DNA from: Bog-473 sp963783965
GTDB taxonomy: Bacteria > Actinomycetota > Acidimicrobiia > Acidimicrobiales > RAAP-2
DNA: 64,000 bases
Direction of reading: 5' to 3'
Assembly (NCBI GenBank): GCA_963783965.1
Contig: CAWAPQ010000004.1
Span: 124,001 to 188,000 of the forward strand
How positions within the stretch are numbered: the stretch's first letter is position 1; every line of letters starts with the position of its first letter. Below the pieces are notes generated by a model that ran no database searches, had not been told where the DNA came from, and saw only the letters and a program-made list of their open reading frames with translations. The translations under genes and the position numbers were made by a program. Below are positions 8,153-16,831 of the stretch, in pieces.

Positions 8153-8599
8153 ATGACCGGACAACCCTCGTCGGACACGGGCAGGATCGTGGTCGGCTTC
8201 GACGGCTCGCAGTCCTCGCTCGACGCCCTCGAATGGGCGGTTCGCCAGACCGTCCTCACCGACGGCACGCTCGTGGTCGTCATGACCTGGGAATGGCCGA
8301 CGAGCTACGGCTGGGCCGTGCCGATCCCCGACGATTTCGATCCTGAGGCAGACGTCCGCAAGGTGCTCGACACCGCCATTGCCGGTGTGACGGCCGAACA
8401 TCCCGGCATCAAGGTGGAAGCCCGGTTGATCAGTGGACATCCCTCGCCCGCGCTCGTCGAGGCCTCGAAGGGCGCCGATGTGCTCGTGGTCGGCAGCCGC
8501 GGCCACGGCGAGTTCGTGGGCATGCTGATCGGCTCGGTCAGTGAGTACTGCGTGACCAACGCGCACTGCCCCGTCTTGGTGCACCGCCTCCCCGGCTGA
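8153..8599 (+). CDS. Universal stress protein (UspA family)
   Basis: 148 aa single-domain cytoplasmic protein. It opens with IVVGFDGSQSSLDALEWAV, the typical start of the Usp fold with the Asp that contacts ATP. It carries VVGSRGHGEFVGMLIGSVS, matching the G-2x-G-9x-G(S/T) ATP-binding motif, and ends with CPVLVHR. It should therefore be an ATP-binding Usp. It is divergent from the DevR-like regulator gene at 177 bases. Such pairs are common in hypoxia regulons, but I found no mycobacterial-type DosR box between them. The ATG at 8153 was chosen because the fold begins seven codons later and no stronger start is present. Confidence 0.9.
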   Translation: MTGQPSSDTGRIVVGFDGSQSSLDALEWAVRQTVLTDGTLVVVMTWEWPTSYGWAVPIPDDFDPEADVRKVLDTAIAGVTAEHPGIKVEARLISGHPSPALVEASKGADVLVVGSRGHGEFVGMLIGSVSEYCVTNAHCPVLVHRLPG

Positions 8600-8648
8600 G
8601 GAGACAGGAGGACGCGTCCCACGCGACGGGTCGGGAGTCCGGCGCCGT

Positions 8649-9691
8649 TCAGGGGCCCGCCGCGGCGCGCGTCGTGTCGATGGCGCGCCGGCGCGCCATG
8701 TCGTCGGCCCGCAGCTGCGCCATGCCGGGTCCTCCCTTCGTCGGCAGCGGCCCGGACGCACGATCGCCGAGCAACGCGCCGAGCGTCGCCTCCACGGACG
8801 AGGTCAGTGCGGCGGCCCGGTACCCACCTTCGAGGAAGAGGGCCAGCCGGCCCGGCCGCGGCACGAACTGGCGTACGACGCAGGCGAGCTCGGCGAAGTC
8901 CCCGCTCGACAGTTGCAGATCGCTGAGCGGATCGTCCCGATGGGCGTCGAACCCGCACGAGACCAGGACCCAGTCAGGTGCGAATCCCTCAATGCAGTCG
9001 CGCGCGCGCCTTCGTCGAGAGCGGCCCGCACCACATCGCCGGTGGCCCCCGGTGGCAAGGGGAAGTTCAGCGTGAGACCCGATGCCGCCGGGCCACCCAC
9101 CTCGTCGGGACGGCCCGTCCCGGGATAGAGAGGGTGCTGATGGGTCGAGACGTAGAGCACGTCGGGGTCGTCCCAGAAGATCTCCTGGGTGCCGTTGCCG
9201 TGATGCACGTCCCAGTCGACGATGAGGACCCGTTCGCCGAGCGCCGTGCGCGACGCGGCGGCGACCGCCACGTTGTTGATGAGGCAGAAGCCCATCGCCC
9301 GATCACTGGTGGCGTGATGGCCGGGTGGACGGACGGCGACGAAGGCGACGCCCTCGCCGCGTCGCTCCAGCGTCTGCAGCGCAGCCAGGCCCGCCCCCGC
9401 GGCTCGTCGCGCGGCCATCCACGAGTCCGCTCGTGCGTACGTGTCGGCGTCAATGTCTCCGCCCCCCTCCGCGCAGAACGACGCCAGCCGGGCGAGATAC
9501 GCCGGGTCGTGTACGCGCGCCAGCTCGTCCAGCGACGCCTCCCCGAAAGACGGAAAGATCACCTCGTGATCGGCCCCCACCATGCGGACGCCGTCCATCA
9601 CGGCCGCCAGCCGGGACGGCCGCTCGGGGTGGCGAGGGCCGCCGTCGTGCTCACTCTGCCCCGACGGCCCGGCTACGACGAGCACCGTCAC
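8649..9691 (-). CDS. Histone deacetylase-like / acetoin utilization family enzyme (frameshifted)
   Basis: Class II HDAC or acetylpolyamine amidohydrolase-like zinc hydrolase that would remove acetyl groups from lysine or polyamines. The first part has RHPERPSRL, RPPGHHA, GFCLINNVA, DWDVHHGNGTQEIFW and STHQHPLYPGTG, covering the charge-relay His pair and zinc-binding Asp/His. The second part, in another frame from about 8999, reads FAPDWVLVSCGFDAHRDDPL (second metal Asp) and LFLEGGY. The frame changes inside an alternating GC tract (8999-9010); removing one CG pair restores one frame of about 346 aa. GTG 9691 is the best start (VTVLVVAG). The full catalytic set is present if the frame is repaired. 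It is divergent from an alcohol dehydrogenase gene. Confidence 0.82.
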
Positions 9692-9865
9692 CGCGCCAGA
9701 TCCGAAGGGCCGCACGCGAGCTGACCCACCTCTCCGGACGTCCGGATGGACCTCGGAGACAGGGCGGCGGGTGGACCCGGTGGCGTGACGCTCATGACTC
9801 TCCTCCTTGCCCTGCATGGTAGGAGGAGAGACCCGAGTCGGGCCCTCCCGCCTACGCTGGACCCT

Positions 9866-10882
9866 ATGGCGGCCGCGATGCAGGCCTGGGTGGTGGACCG
9901 GCCCGGCCCGGTCGACGGCGCGGTGCATCCACTCGTGCACGTGGAGAGGCCCATACCCGAACCGGGACCGGGCGAGGTGCGAGTGCGCGTGCGGGCGTGT
10001 GGCGTGTGCCGGACCGACCTCCACCTCGCCGAGGGCGACCTCGTCCCGCGTCGGCCCCGTGTGACGCCGGGGCACGAGATCGTCGGGGAGGTCGACCGGC
10101 TGGGGCCGGGGAGCGTGCGCTGGCGTGAGGGTGACCGCATCGGGGTCCCCTGGCTGGCCCATACGTGCGGGACGTGCCGCTTCTGCGTGACCGGCCGCGA
10201 GAACCTCTGCGTCGCGCCGCGCTTCACCGGGTGGGACGTCGACGGCGGCTACGCGGCGTACGCCGTGGTGGACGAGGCTTACGCCTATGCCCTCCCCGAG
10301 ACGTTCGACGACGTCGAGGCGGCACCGTTGCTCTGTGCGGGAATCATCGGCTACCGCGCCCTGCAGCGGGCCAATCTCCCTGACGGCGGACGGCTCGGGA
10401 TCTACGGCTTCGGCGGCTCGGCGCACCTCACGGCCCAGGTGGCCCTGGCCCGCGGCGCCCGCGTCCATGTCATGACCCGCTCCGCCGAGGCCCGGCGGCT
10501 CGCCCTGGAGCTCGGCGCCGCCAGCGCCCAGGACGCCGATGCCCCGCCGCCGGAGCCACTGGACTCGGCGATCCTGTTCGCCCCGGTCGGCACCCTCGTC
10601 CCGCCCGCTCTCGTCGCGCTGGATCGAGGCGGGACGCTGGCCGTCGCCGGGATTTACCTGAGCGACATCCCCTCCCTCCAGTATCAGCGGCACCTCTTCG
10701 AGGAGCGGGCGCTCCGGAGCGTGACGGCCAACACGCGCCGGGACGGGGAGGAGTTCCTGGCCGAAGCGGCCCGCATCGGGCTCCGCGTCTCCGCCGTCCC
10801 CTACCCGATGGCGCACGCCGACGCCGCGCTGCGTGACCTGCGAGACGACCGGGTCAACGGGGCAGCCGTCCTGGTGACCTGA
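9866..10882 (+). CDS. Zinc-dependent alcohol dehydrogenase (MDR family)
   Basis: 338 aa NAD(P)-dependent alcohol or aldehyde oxidoreductase of the medium-chain family. The N-terminal catalytic domain has CGVCRTDLH (catalytic zinc Cys), GHEIVGEV (zinc His) and the structural zinc cluster CGTCRFCVTGRENLC with four cysteines. The Rossmann domain follows with YGFGGSAHLTAQVALARGA in place of the usual GxGxxG. The FTGWDVDGGYAAYAV segment matches the short AdhA/AdhP-like branch. ATG 9866 gives the usual family length; ATG 9878 is an alternative. It is divergent from the deacetylase gene with about 170 bases between. The natural substrate cannot be told. Confidence 0.88.
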   Translation: MAAAMQAWVVDRPGPVDGAVHPLVHVERPIPEPGPGEVRVRVRACGVCRTDLHLAEGDLVPRRPRVTPGHEIVGEVDRLGPGSVRWREGDRIGVPWLAHTCGTCRFCVTGRENLCVAPRFTGWDVDGGYAAYAVVDEAYAYALPETFDDVEAAPLLCAGIIGYRALQRANLPDGGRLGIYGFGGSAHLTAQVALARGARVHVMTRSAEARRLALELGAASAQDADAPPPEPLDSAILFAPVGTLVPPALVALDRGGTLAVAGIYLSDIPSLQYQRHLFEERALRSVTANTRRDGEEFLAEAARIGLRVSAVPYPMAHADAALRDLRDDRVNGAAVLVT

Positions 10883-10950
10883 GCACCCGGGCCCACCACG
10901 GCGGGGCCGTCCCACCCGCGGACAAGGGCAAAGAGGGCTCTCAACAGGGG

Positions 10951-11154
10951 AAACGCTTCCAGGAAAGAGAAACGCCGACGGTGCCCCAGTCGATTCACGT
11001 CAAAGCGCTGTCACAGGGCCCTTGGCGATAGGTCCTGGAGCTCTCGACTGGGGCACGCACGCCGGCAGTGCGATCAGGCGGTAGATCGCTGAATCCATTA
11101 TTCCCGATCCGAGGACCAGTAAACACAGAATTCCAGGAAATTTTGGAAGCGTTT
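10951..11154. repeat. Nested inverted repeats between convergent genes (candidate structured RNA or small element)
   Basis: Outer arms AAACGCTTCCA (10951-10961) and TGGAAGCGTTT (11144-11154) are exact complements. Inside them, GTGCCCCAGTCGA (10981-10993) and TCGACTGGGGCAC (11044-11056) form a perfect 13-bp stem. Within that loop CAGGGCC and GGTCCTG form a further 7-bp helix with one G-U pair. TTCCAGGAAA also occurs as a direct repeat just inside each outer arm. The element fills most of the 270-base gap between the ends of the alcohol dehydrogenase and NUDIX genes. It could be a two-way terminator, a noncoding RNA or a short mobile-element relic. Confidence 0.55.
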
Positions 11155-11590
11155 AGATGACGGGTTCTACCTGGTCAGCCGCCACGAGCACGGCCACCAG
11201 CTCGCGATCGCGTGGATACGACAGCAGCCGGGCCGCTTCGTCCAGGCGCAGCCAACGCAACTCGTCGACTTCTTCGTTGGGGCTGAACGACCCCCCCGTT
11301 GCGGCCATGATCCAGTAGGCGACCGTCTTGGGCCGACCTTTGCGGTCGACGTACTCGGTGTGGCCGATGAAGCGGAGGAGGTCACAGGTCATGCCCGTCT
11401 CTTCCCGCACCTCGCGCAACGCGGCGATGTCGAGTGTCTCGCCCGCCTCGAGCTTGCCCTTCGGGAACGACCAGTCGTGTTGCACCGGCCGGTGCACGAG
11501 GGCGATCTCGAGCTGCCCACTCGTGCGTCGCACGACCAGTCCTCCGGCCGCCTGGACCACATCTGTCTGGGGAGGGAGCTCGGCCGTCAT
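11153..11590 (-). CDS. NUDIX hydrolase (MutT-like)
   Basis: 145 aa. The Nudix box GKLEAGETLDIAALREVREETG matches GX5EX7REUXEEXGU with all catalytic Glu and Arg residues present, so it should hydrolyse a nucleoside diphosphate linked to another group. The surrounding AAGGLVVRR, HDWSFPKGKLE and YWIMAATGG fit the MutT/diadenosine-polyphosphate hydrolase branch common in actinobacteria. In many relatives this gene neighbours ppk or a CHAD gene, and here it is divergent from a CYTH-CHAD gene at about 100 bases, which suggests a polyphosphate or nucleotide-phosphate link. ATG 11590 chosen; the stop overlaps the outer arm of an inverted repeat. Confidence 0.88.
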   Translation of the reverse strand: MTAELPPQTDVVQAAGGLVVRRTSGQLEIALVHRPVQHDWSFPKGKLEAGETLDIAALREVREETGMTCDLLRFIGHTEYVDRKGRPKTVAYWIMAATGGSFSPNEEVDELRWLRLDEAARLLSYPRDRELVAVLVAADQVEPVI

Positions 11591-11696
11591 TGATCGTCGC
11601 GCCACTACGTCGTAGGTTACCGTCGCGCTCCCGTCCCGCCGCGGCAATCCCGCCCGTTGCGGAACAAGAAGGGGCACCCGCAGTAGCGTGCACGTG

Positions 11697-13523
11697 ATGT
11701 CCGAGTCCAAGGCAGACGAGCCCGGCGAGCGCGACCCGGTCGAGATCGAGTGGCAATTCGATGCCCTCGACCTGCGGCCGGTGGAACGGTGGCTGGCCAC
11801 CCTTCCCACCATGGCCATCGAGACCGGTGACGGCGGGACGATCACGGCGCTCGCCCGCCCGCCGCGGCGGCTCGTCGACTCCTATCTCGACAGCGACGAC
11901 TGGCGTATCGCCCGCGCCGGCTTCGTCGTGCGCACCCGGCGCCGCGGCCGCCAGGACGAGATCACGTTGAAGGACACGCAACCGGCCGAGGGCAGCGGTC
12001 TGCGGCAACGCCTGGAGGTCACCGAGATGCTCCCGCCGTCGGGGCTCGACGCGTTGGGCGACGAGGGACCGGTCGGTCGCCGGCTGCGCGCCATCGTCGG
12101 CCCGCGCCGGCTGCGCGAGGTGCTCCAGGTACGCACCCGGCGGCGGCCCTTCGCGCTACGAGTCGGCGGCGTCGACGTGGCCGAGGTCGCACTCGACGAC
12201 ACCATGATCGTCGTGGGCAACGGGCAGCGCCCCATGCAGCTGCGCCGGGTCGAAGTCGAGGTCCGTCCCGACTGGCTCGAAGGACTGGAGCCGATTGTTG
12301 AGCAGCTGCGGATCTCGTGCGGGCTCCAGCCGGCGCGCCTGTCCAAGTTCGAAGCCGGGCTGTTGGCGCTGGGCGAGGAGATACCGAGCACGCCGGACCT
12401 CGGGCCGATCGATGTCACGGCGTCGTCCACCATGGGCGACCTCGCCTTCGCGGTGCTGCGGCGTCAGCTCACCGTGCTGCGGGCCAAGGAACCCGGGACC
12501 CGCCTGGGTGAGGATCCCGAGGAGCTGCACGACATGCGGGTCGCCACGCGGCGCCTGCGGGCCGCCCTGTCGCTGTTCGAAGCCGTGCTCCCGGTCCGGG
12601 CCCAGGTCTTCCGGGTGGAGCTGGGGTGGCTCGCCCGGCTGCTCGGCGCCGTACGCGACCTCGACGTGCAGCTCGAAGGTCTCGCTGCCATGACGCCCAC
12701 CGTCGTTCCCACGGGTGACGACCCGGCGCCCCGGGGCCACGACCCCCTGGCCGACCTGGGTGCGCTCCTCGAGCGCGAGCGCGCCACGGCGCGCGCCGAC
12801 ATGTTGAACGGGCTCGACTCGGTCCGCTGGGATCGCCTGGCCAAGGGCCTGACCGCCATGGCCCAGCAGGGACCGGCGCGCCGGTCGCTCGCCACCAGGG
12901 TGCCGGCGGTGATCGGCCTGCCCGACCAGGTGTTGCTGCGTCACGACAAGGTCCGCAAGGCTGCCAAGCGGGCGAAGCGGTCGGGTGTCGTCACGGATTT
13001 CCACGCCCTGCGCATCCGCTGCAAGCGTCTGCGCTACGCCCTCGAGTTCAGCAGCGACGTCTACGACGGGCGGACGTCCCGATTCGTGCGCGAGCTGACG
13101 GGATTGCAGGACGAGCTCGGCGCCATGCAGGACGCCGAAGTCGCTTCCCTGCAGTTGGCCGCTCTGGCTACCGGAGACGCACACCTGCCCGCCGCCACCA
13201 TCTTCATCATGGGGGGCGTGGCCGAGCAACACCGGCGCGAGGTGAACCGGCTCCTCGAACGACTGCCCAATGAGCTCCCTCGCATCCGCGGCAAGGCCTG
13301 GCGCGAGCTACGCGATCTGATGGAGCGCCAACGGACGGAGGCCGAGGCGGCCAGGCCACCGGTCCGCACCACGCTGCGCGCTCTCCCCCGGCCCCAAGCC
13401 GAAGCACGGCCGGCAGCCGCGCCCACCCCATCGCCGGCCTCTCATCCCGAGGCGATCCATCCGGCCGCCGTACCGGGGCTCACCGCTCTGGAGCCGCCGG
13501 CCCAGTCAGGCCAAGGGGAATGA
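11697..13523 (+). CDS. CYTH-CHAD domain protein (polyphosphate-associated)
   Basis: About 608 aa. Residues of about 8-205 form a CYTH (triphosphate tunnel) domain with alternating basic/acidic strands: VVRTRRRGRQDEITLKD, RTRRRPFALRVGG, and RRVEVEVRPDW. The usual N-terminal ExExK reads EIEWQF, so the Lys is missing. From about 245 to 520 is a CHAD domain with HDMRVATRRLRAAL, FHALRIRCKRLRYALEF and helices bearing conserved His and Arg, known to bind polyphosphate. A Pro/Ala-rich tail ends the protein. The start is uncertain: GTG 11688 and ATG 11697 are both in frame, with AGAAGGGG upstream. The pairing with a NUDIX gene suggests polyphosphate metabolism or granule association; the CYTH domain may be catalytically weak. 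Confidence 0.88.
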   Translation: MSESKADEPGERDPVEIEWQFDALDLRPVERWLATLPTMAIETGDGGTITALARPPRRLVDSYLDSDDWRIARAGFVVRTRRRGRQDEITLKDTQPAEGSGLRQRLEVTEMLPPSGLDALGDEGPVGRRLRAIVGPRRLREVLQVRTRRRPFALRVGGVDVAEVALDDTMIVVGNGQRPMQLRRVEVEVRPDWLEGLEPIVEQLRISCGLQPARLSKFEAGLLALGEEIPSTPDLGPIDVTASSTMGDLAFAVLRRQLTVLRAKEPGTRLGEDPEELHDMRVATRRLRAALSLFEAVLPVRAQVFRVELGWLARLLGAVRDLDVQLEGLAAMTPTVVPTGDDPAPRGHDPLADLGALLERERATARADMLNGLDSVRWDRLAKGLTAMAQQGPARRSLATRVPAVIGLPDQVLLRHDKVRKAAKRAKRSGVVTDFHALRIRCKRLRYALEFSSDVYDGRTSRFVRELTGLQDELGAMQDAEVASLQLAALATGDAHLPAATIFIMGGVAEQHRREVNRLLERLPNELPRIRGKAWRELRDLMERQRTEAEAARPPVRTTLRALPRPQAEARPAAAPTPSPASHPEAIHPAAVPGLTALEPPAQSGQGE

Positions 13524-13874
13524 GCCCGCGTCGTCTCCCATGACGACGCGGGGATGCTCGGTGACGATGAAGTGCAGCTTGTCGGTATCGAGGAAATTGC
13601 CGATGTCGGTCCAGATGTCCGGGAAGTCCGGCTCGACCATATGGGCTCGGTACGCGTCCATGCTTTCGAACCACTGCACCGTGACCCCGTCGAACCCGCC
13701 GTCGTCGTCGTCGGGGTAGTCCTCGAGGGGACGGGGGTGCTGCTCGTAGCGCACCACGTGCGTCCCGCTCTTGCTCGCCGCGATCAGCGGGCCGTGCACG
13801 TCCTGCCAGTACGCATGGAACTCCGCTGGCGTGAGACCGTCCTTGCGGCGCAGCAGGCATGTGAGCCGAACCAT
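13506..13874 (-). CDS. EthD-domain dimeric alpha/beta-barrel protein
   Basis: 122 aa. It starts MVRLTCLLRRKDGLTPAEFHAYWQ, then DVHGPL, the typical opening of the EthD family, small ferredoxin-like proteins found with ether- and polyketide-modifying systems. A second half with WFESMDAYRAHM and FIVTEHPRVVM completes the fold. Function in this organism is unknown. GGAGG four bases before ATG 13874 supports the start. The 3' end overlaps the CYTH-CHAD gene by 18 bases in convergent arrangement. Confidence 0.82.
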   Translation of the reverse strand: MVRLTCLLRRKDGLTPAEFHAYWQDVHGPLIAASKSGTHVVRYEQHPRPLEDYPDDDDGGFDGVTVQWFESMDAYRAHMVEPDFPDIWTDIGNFLDTDKLHFIVTEHPRVVMGDDAGSFPLA

Positions 13875-13951
13875 GGGACCTCCTGTCGGTGGAACGTCGA
13901 CCGGTCTGACCCCACCGGCGCTCCCCGCAGGCTATCGGCGGCCCCGCGAAC

Positions 13952-15286
13952 CTAGGGGAGGGAGAGCGTCAGCCCCGAGCCCGAGCCGGTAGAGCCGACG
14001 CCGACCGAGACGCCGCCGACCGAGACCGGCGGCGCGGTGACCGGGAGCGGGAGGGCCGGCAGCGGCACCGTCACCGTCGTCGTGCTCGTACTGGTCGATG
14101 TCGTGGAAGAGCCACTGGTCGTGCCGCCCGATGCGCCGCCCGGCGGGGAGGACTCCTTGCCGCCGGCCGACGAGGTGACGGGTTGGCCCGGCACCGAGCT
14201 CTTGCTCCCCGTGACAGGGAGCGAAGGAAGCGAAGGTGACGTGCCGCCGGTGGCGGCCGCCGTCACACCGTCGAGCAGCGCGGCGATCCCTCCCGCGCCC
14301 GAAAGCCCCGAGCTCCCCGTGCCGCTCGCACCCGGTACCCCGCTCCCGGACCCGTCGAGCTCACCGAGTCCACCCAGGCCCGGTAGCCCCGGCAGCCCTG
14401 GCAGTCCGGGGAGGCCCAGCGACGGAAGGCCGCCCGCAGGCATGGGGACCGAGGTGATCGGCATGAGCGAGCCGATGTCGGCCAGCGTCCCGGTCACGTC
14501 CGTGATCACGCCGGTGAGTGACGGAACCAGGCTCCCGAGGGTCTCCGTCGGGGTGCTCGGCAGGCTGCCGACGTTGCCGAGAGCGGTGGTCAGGCTGCCG
14601 AGGACGCATCCGAGCCCGAGGTCGGTCGTGGTGGCCGTGCAGCCGGACCCGGTCCCGGAACCCGTGCCCGGGCCGCTCGTCCCTCCGGTACCTGCCGGCC
14701 CGGCGCCCGGAAGGCCCGCCCCCCTCCCCACCGCCGTGACCGGCAACGAGCCGGGCTGCGCTGTCAGCCACTGCAGTGGCGCGGCCTTTTGCGTCAGCGA
14801 ACCGGACAGGGACGTCAAGGCCGCGGTCACGACGGCCTGTGTCCCGCCTGCCGATCCCGCCTCCTGCTGCGCCTGGTTGGCCGCCTCGGCCAACTGTTGG
14901 TCCGGCGCCGTCGACGAGACCAGCGAGCGCGCCGCGGCGGGATTGACGGTGAAGGAGCCGCCGAGCCCGCCGAGGAAGGCACCAACCCCGGCGCAGGCCA
15001 GTCCCCCGGCTCCCACCATCACGGCGTTGCGGTAGCGCGCCAGCCCTCGCGGCCCATCGTTCCCCACCGGAGCCTCCCCGGCGGCGGCACGGAGCGGCTG
15101 GGCGTCGAACTCGTCGTGGATCGGCGAGTCGGCGGCGGCCACGTGGCGTCCGTGCCGTCCGCGCGGCCCATGCGGCCACGCCACCTCTGCGGGCGCCGGC
15201 TCAGCGGCGGGTGCCGCATGCCTGCCCCTGGAGGTGAACTCCCCCCGGAGCACCTCGTCGTACATCTCGTCCAGGCTCGCGGTCAT
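13952..15286 (-). CDS. Low-complexity membrane-anchored extracytoplasmic protein in sortase cluster
   Basis: 444 aa. The N-terminal part of about 80 residues is cytoplasmic-looking and contains MTASLDEMYDEVLRGEF and a His/Arg-rich stretch. One membrane helix follows (AVMVGAGGLACAGVGAFLGG). The rest is an extracytoplasmic region rich in Gly, Ser, Pro and Leu, including repeated PGLPGLPGLPGL and a Ser/Thr linker, ending VGVGSTGSGSGLTLSLP. No catalytic motif is visible. GGAGGAG six bases before ATG 15286 supports the start. It lies 116 bases downstream of a sortase gene in the same orientation and could be a partner or substrate. Composition is too biased to assign a family. Confidence 0.65.
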   Translation of the reverse strand: MTASLDEMYDEVLRGEFTSRGRHAAPAAEPAPAEVAWPHGPRGRHGRHVAAADSPIHDEFDAQPLRAAAGEAPVGNDGPRGLARYRNAVMVGAGGLACAGVGAFLGGLGGSFTVNPAAARSLVSSTAPDQQLAEAANQAQQEAGSAGGTQAVVTAALTSLSGSLTQKAAPLQWLTAQPGSLPVTAVGRGAGLPGAGPAGTGGTSGPGTGSGTGSGCTATTTDLGLGCVLGSLTTALGNVGSLPSTPTETLGSLVPSLTGVITDVTGTLADIGSLMPITSVPMPAGGLPSLGLPGLPGLPGLPGLGGLGELDGSGSGVPGASGTGSSGLSGAGGIAALLDGVTAAATGGTSPSLPSLPVTGSKSSVPGQPVTSSAGGKESSPPGGASGGTTSGSSTTSTSTSTTTVTVPLPALPLPVTAPPVSVGGVSVGVGSTGSGSGLTLSLP

Positions 15287-15402
15287 GCGTGCTCCTCCCC
15301 AACGCCCCTCCCCGGGGGTCCTCGTCATGGGAACGGGGGGCCGCACCGGCCCTTGCGGTTCCCGCTGCTCCCTGGCGCCCGCGACCGACGCCCACGCTCG
15401 GA

Positions 15403-16497
15403 TCACGCCAACGCCCAGCTCCCGATCGTCACCACGGAGCCGTGCACGGGGAGGACGACCGTCATGGCGTGCTCGCCCGGGGCGGAGCCTCCGGCGAGCG
15501 TCACGGACGTGCGCAGCACCACCTGGTCGGGGGACCCGCCCGTGGAGTCGATCTCCACGTTGAGCGGGGTGTCGTGCCCGGTCACGGTCGCCCCGGCCAG
15601 TTGGGCCGGCATGGCCAGCCGGGGCGCCATCGCCGCCCACCACCCGGTCTGGCGCTGGGCGCCGGCGTGCAGCCCGCCGAAGTACGTCTCCAACGCCGCG
15701 GCCTCCAGCGACAGCGGCGCGGGCGACTGGGCGAAGGCCACCGAGGCGTTCACCAGGTCCATGGTTCCCATGGGCGCCTCGTTCTGTTCGAGGGTCAGTC
15801 CCTGCGCCTGCAACGCCTGCGGCGCCGACGTCCGGTAGTCGGTGGACGACACCGCCCGCACGAACTGCGCGCCCGGGTCGAGCCTGGCGCCCCGAGCGGC
15901 GGCGCCCACCTCGGTCGCCCTGATGAGCAACCGGTCCGGGGTGAAGAAGAGCGCGTTGGGCGGCCAACAGGTGTCGAGCACGAGGCTCGGGTCCGCCGTG
16001 TTCGACACGGCCGAGTCGGCCGGAACCACCTGCTGGGTGCTCACCTGGAACTTCACCGTGTTGCACGCCGTCTGGTAGGTGATCACGTCCCCCGTCTTCA
16101 GTTGGTGCAGATGGACGAAGTAGCTGACGTCGTGGGCCAGGAAGACCGCCGCACCGTCCACGCCCGGCCACACCGACTGCGGGTCGTGCCCGACGGCCAC
16201 GTTGAGCTCTTGGTCGTCGGTGCCCTCCTCCACGGGCGCGCTGAGGTCGAGCGCCGGAATGGTGAGGATGCCCGAGAGCTGGCCGGGGCGGACCCCGGCC
16301 ACCTGGCACGAGGCACCGTGACGCTGTGCCGCGACCTTGGCCATGGCCGCACGCTCGCTGCCGATCAGCACCGCCTGCGCGTGATCCTGGTGCTGCTGGT
16401 GGGCCAGGGCGTAGCTACCGGCGAAGACGGCGCCGAAGAGGAGGACGACCCCGACACACGTGATGCCGACACGGCGCAGGTCACGGAACGTCGTCAT
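15403..16497 (-). CDS. Sortase-like cysteine transpeptidase
   Basis: 364 aa. One N-terminal membrane helix (ITCVGVVLLFGAVFAGSYAL) is followed by an extracytoplasmic sortase domain. The catalytic His is in FLAHDVSYF, the Cys in LVLDTCWPP (TLxTC-type motif) and the Arg in DRLLIRATEV, in the expected order. A C-terminal extension of about 140 residues, longer than in most sortases, follows. Sortases join surface proteins to the cell wall or pilin subunits after cleaving a C-terminal sorting signal. GAGGACGG upstream supports ATG 16497. Two secreted low-complexity proteins flank it (13952-15286 and 16832-18394). No canonical LPxTG motif was found in either, so its substrate is unknown. Confidence 0.78.
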   Translation of the reverse strand: MTTFRDLRRVGITCVGVVLLFGAVFAGSYALAHQQHQDHAQAVLIGSERAAMAKVAAQRHGASCQVAGVRPGQLSGILTIPALDLSAPVEEGTDDQELNVAVGHDPQSVWPGVDGAAVFLAHDVSYFVHLHQLKTGDVITYQTACNTVKFQVSTQQVVPADSAVSNTADPSLVLDTCWPPNALFFTPDRLLIRATEVGAAARGARLDPGAQFVRAVSSTDYRTSAPQALQAQGLTLEQNEAPMGTMDLVNASVAFAQSPAPLSLEAAALETYFGGLHAGAQRQTGWWAAMAPRLAMPAQLAGATVTGHDTPLNVEIDSTGGSPDQVVLRTSVTLAGGSAPGEHAMTVVLPVHGSVVTIGSWALA

Positions 16498-16831
16498 CGG
16501 TCCGTCCTCGGCTGCCCCTGCTCGGGACGAGGTTCCGCCACCCCGTCCCGAGCAGTTCGCAGCACCGGTTCCCGCTGCATCTGCCCGTCCCTCCAGCTCC
16601 TCCGAAGATCTCACCTGCCGTGATGCTGTTGTGCCGTCCTGCCCCCGACCGCCGGGGCGGATCACCCGCTCGGTCTCGTTGCGTCACTGGTCGTTCATGG
16701 GCTCCCGCGTGCTGGCCGTGTGCCGCCGCCGCCGGGCCGGCCCCCGAGACCGGAGGGGGAACGGAGGAGGTCCCGAAGGCCGGGCCCGGTGGCGGTCCGC
16801 CGTCCGTCCGAAACGGATCGGCTGTGATGGC
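16498..16831. other. Intergenic region of about 330 bases in the sortase cluster
   Basis: Very GC-rich stretch between the end of the anchored secreted protein gene (16832) and the sortase start (16497). I see no coding sequence and no clear promoter. A perfect 14-base palindrome TGGCTCATGAGCCA (16828-16841) straddles the stop codon of the upstream gene and could form a short hairpin. Inverted CCGGGCC-type segments around 16735-16795 may form a terminator. Confidence 0.4.

Noticed and set aside
10981..11056. Signal recognition particle RNA, 6S RNA or a known riboswitch in the nested repeats
   Set aside because: None of the conserved loop or box sequences of these families is present.
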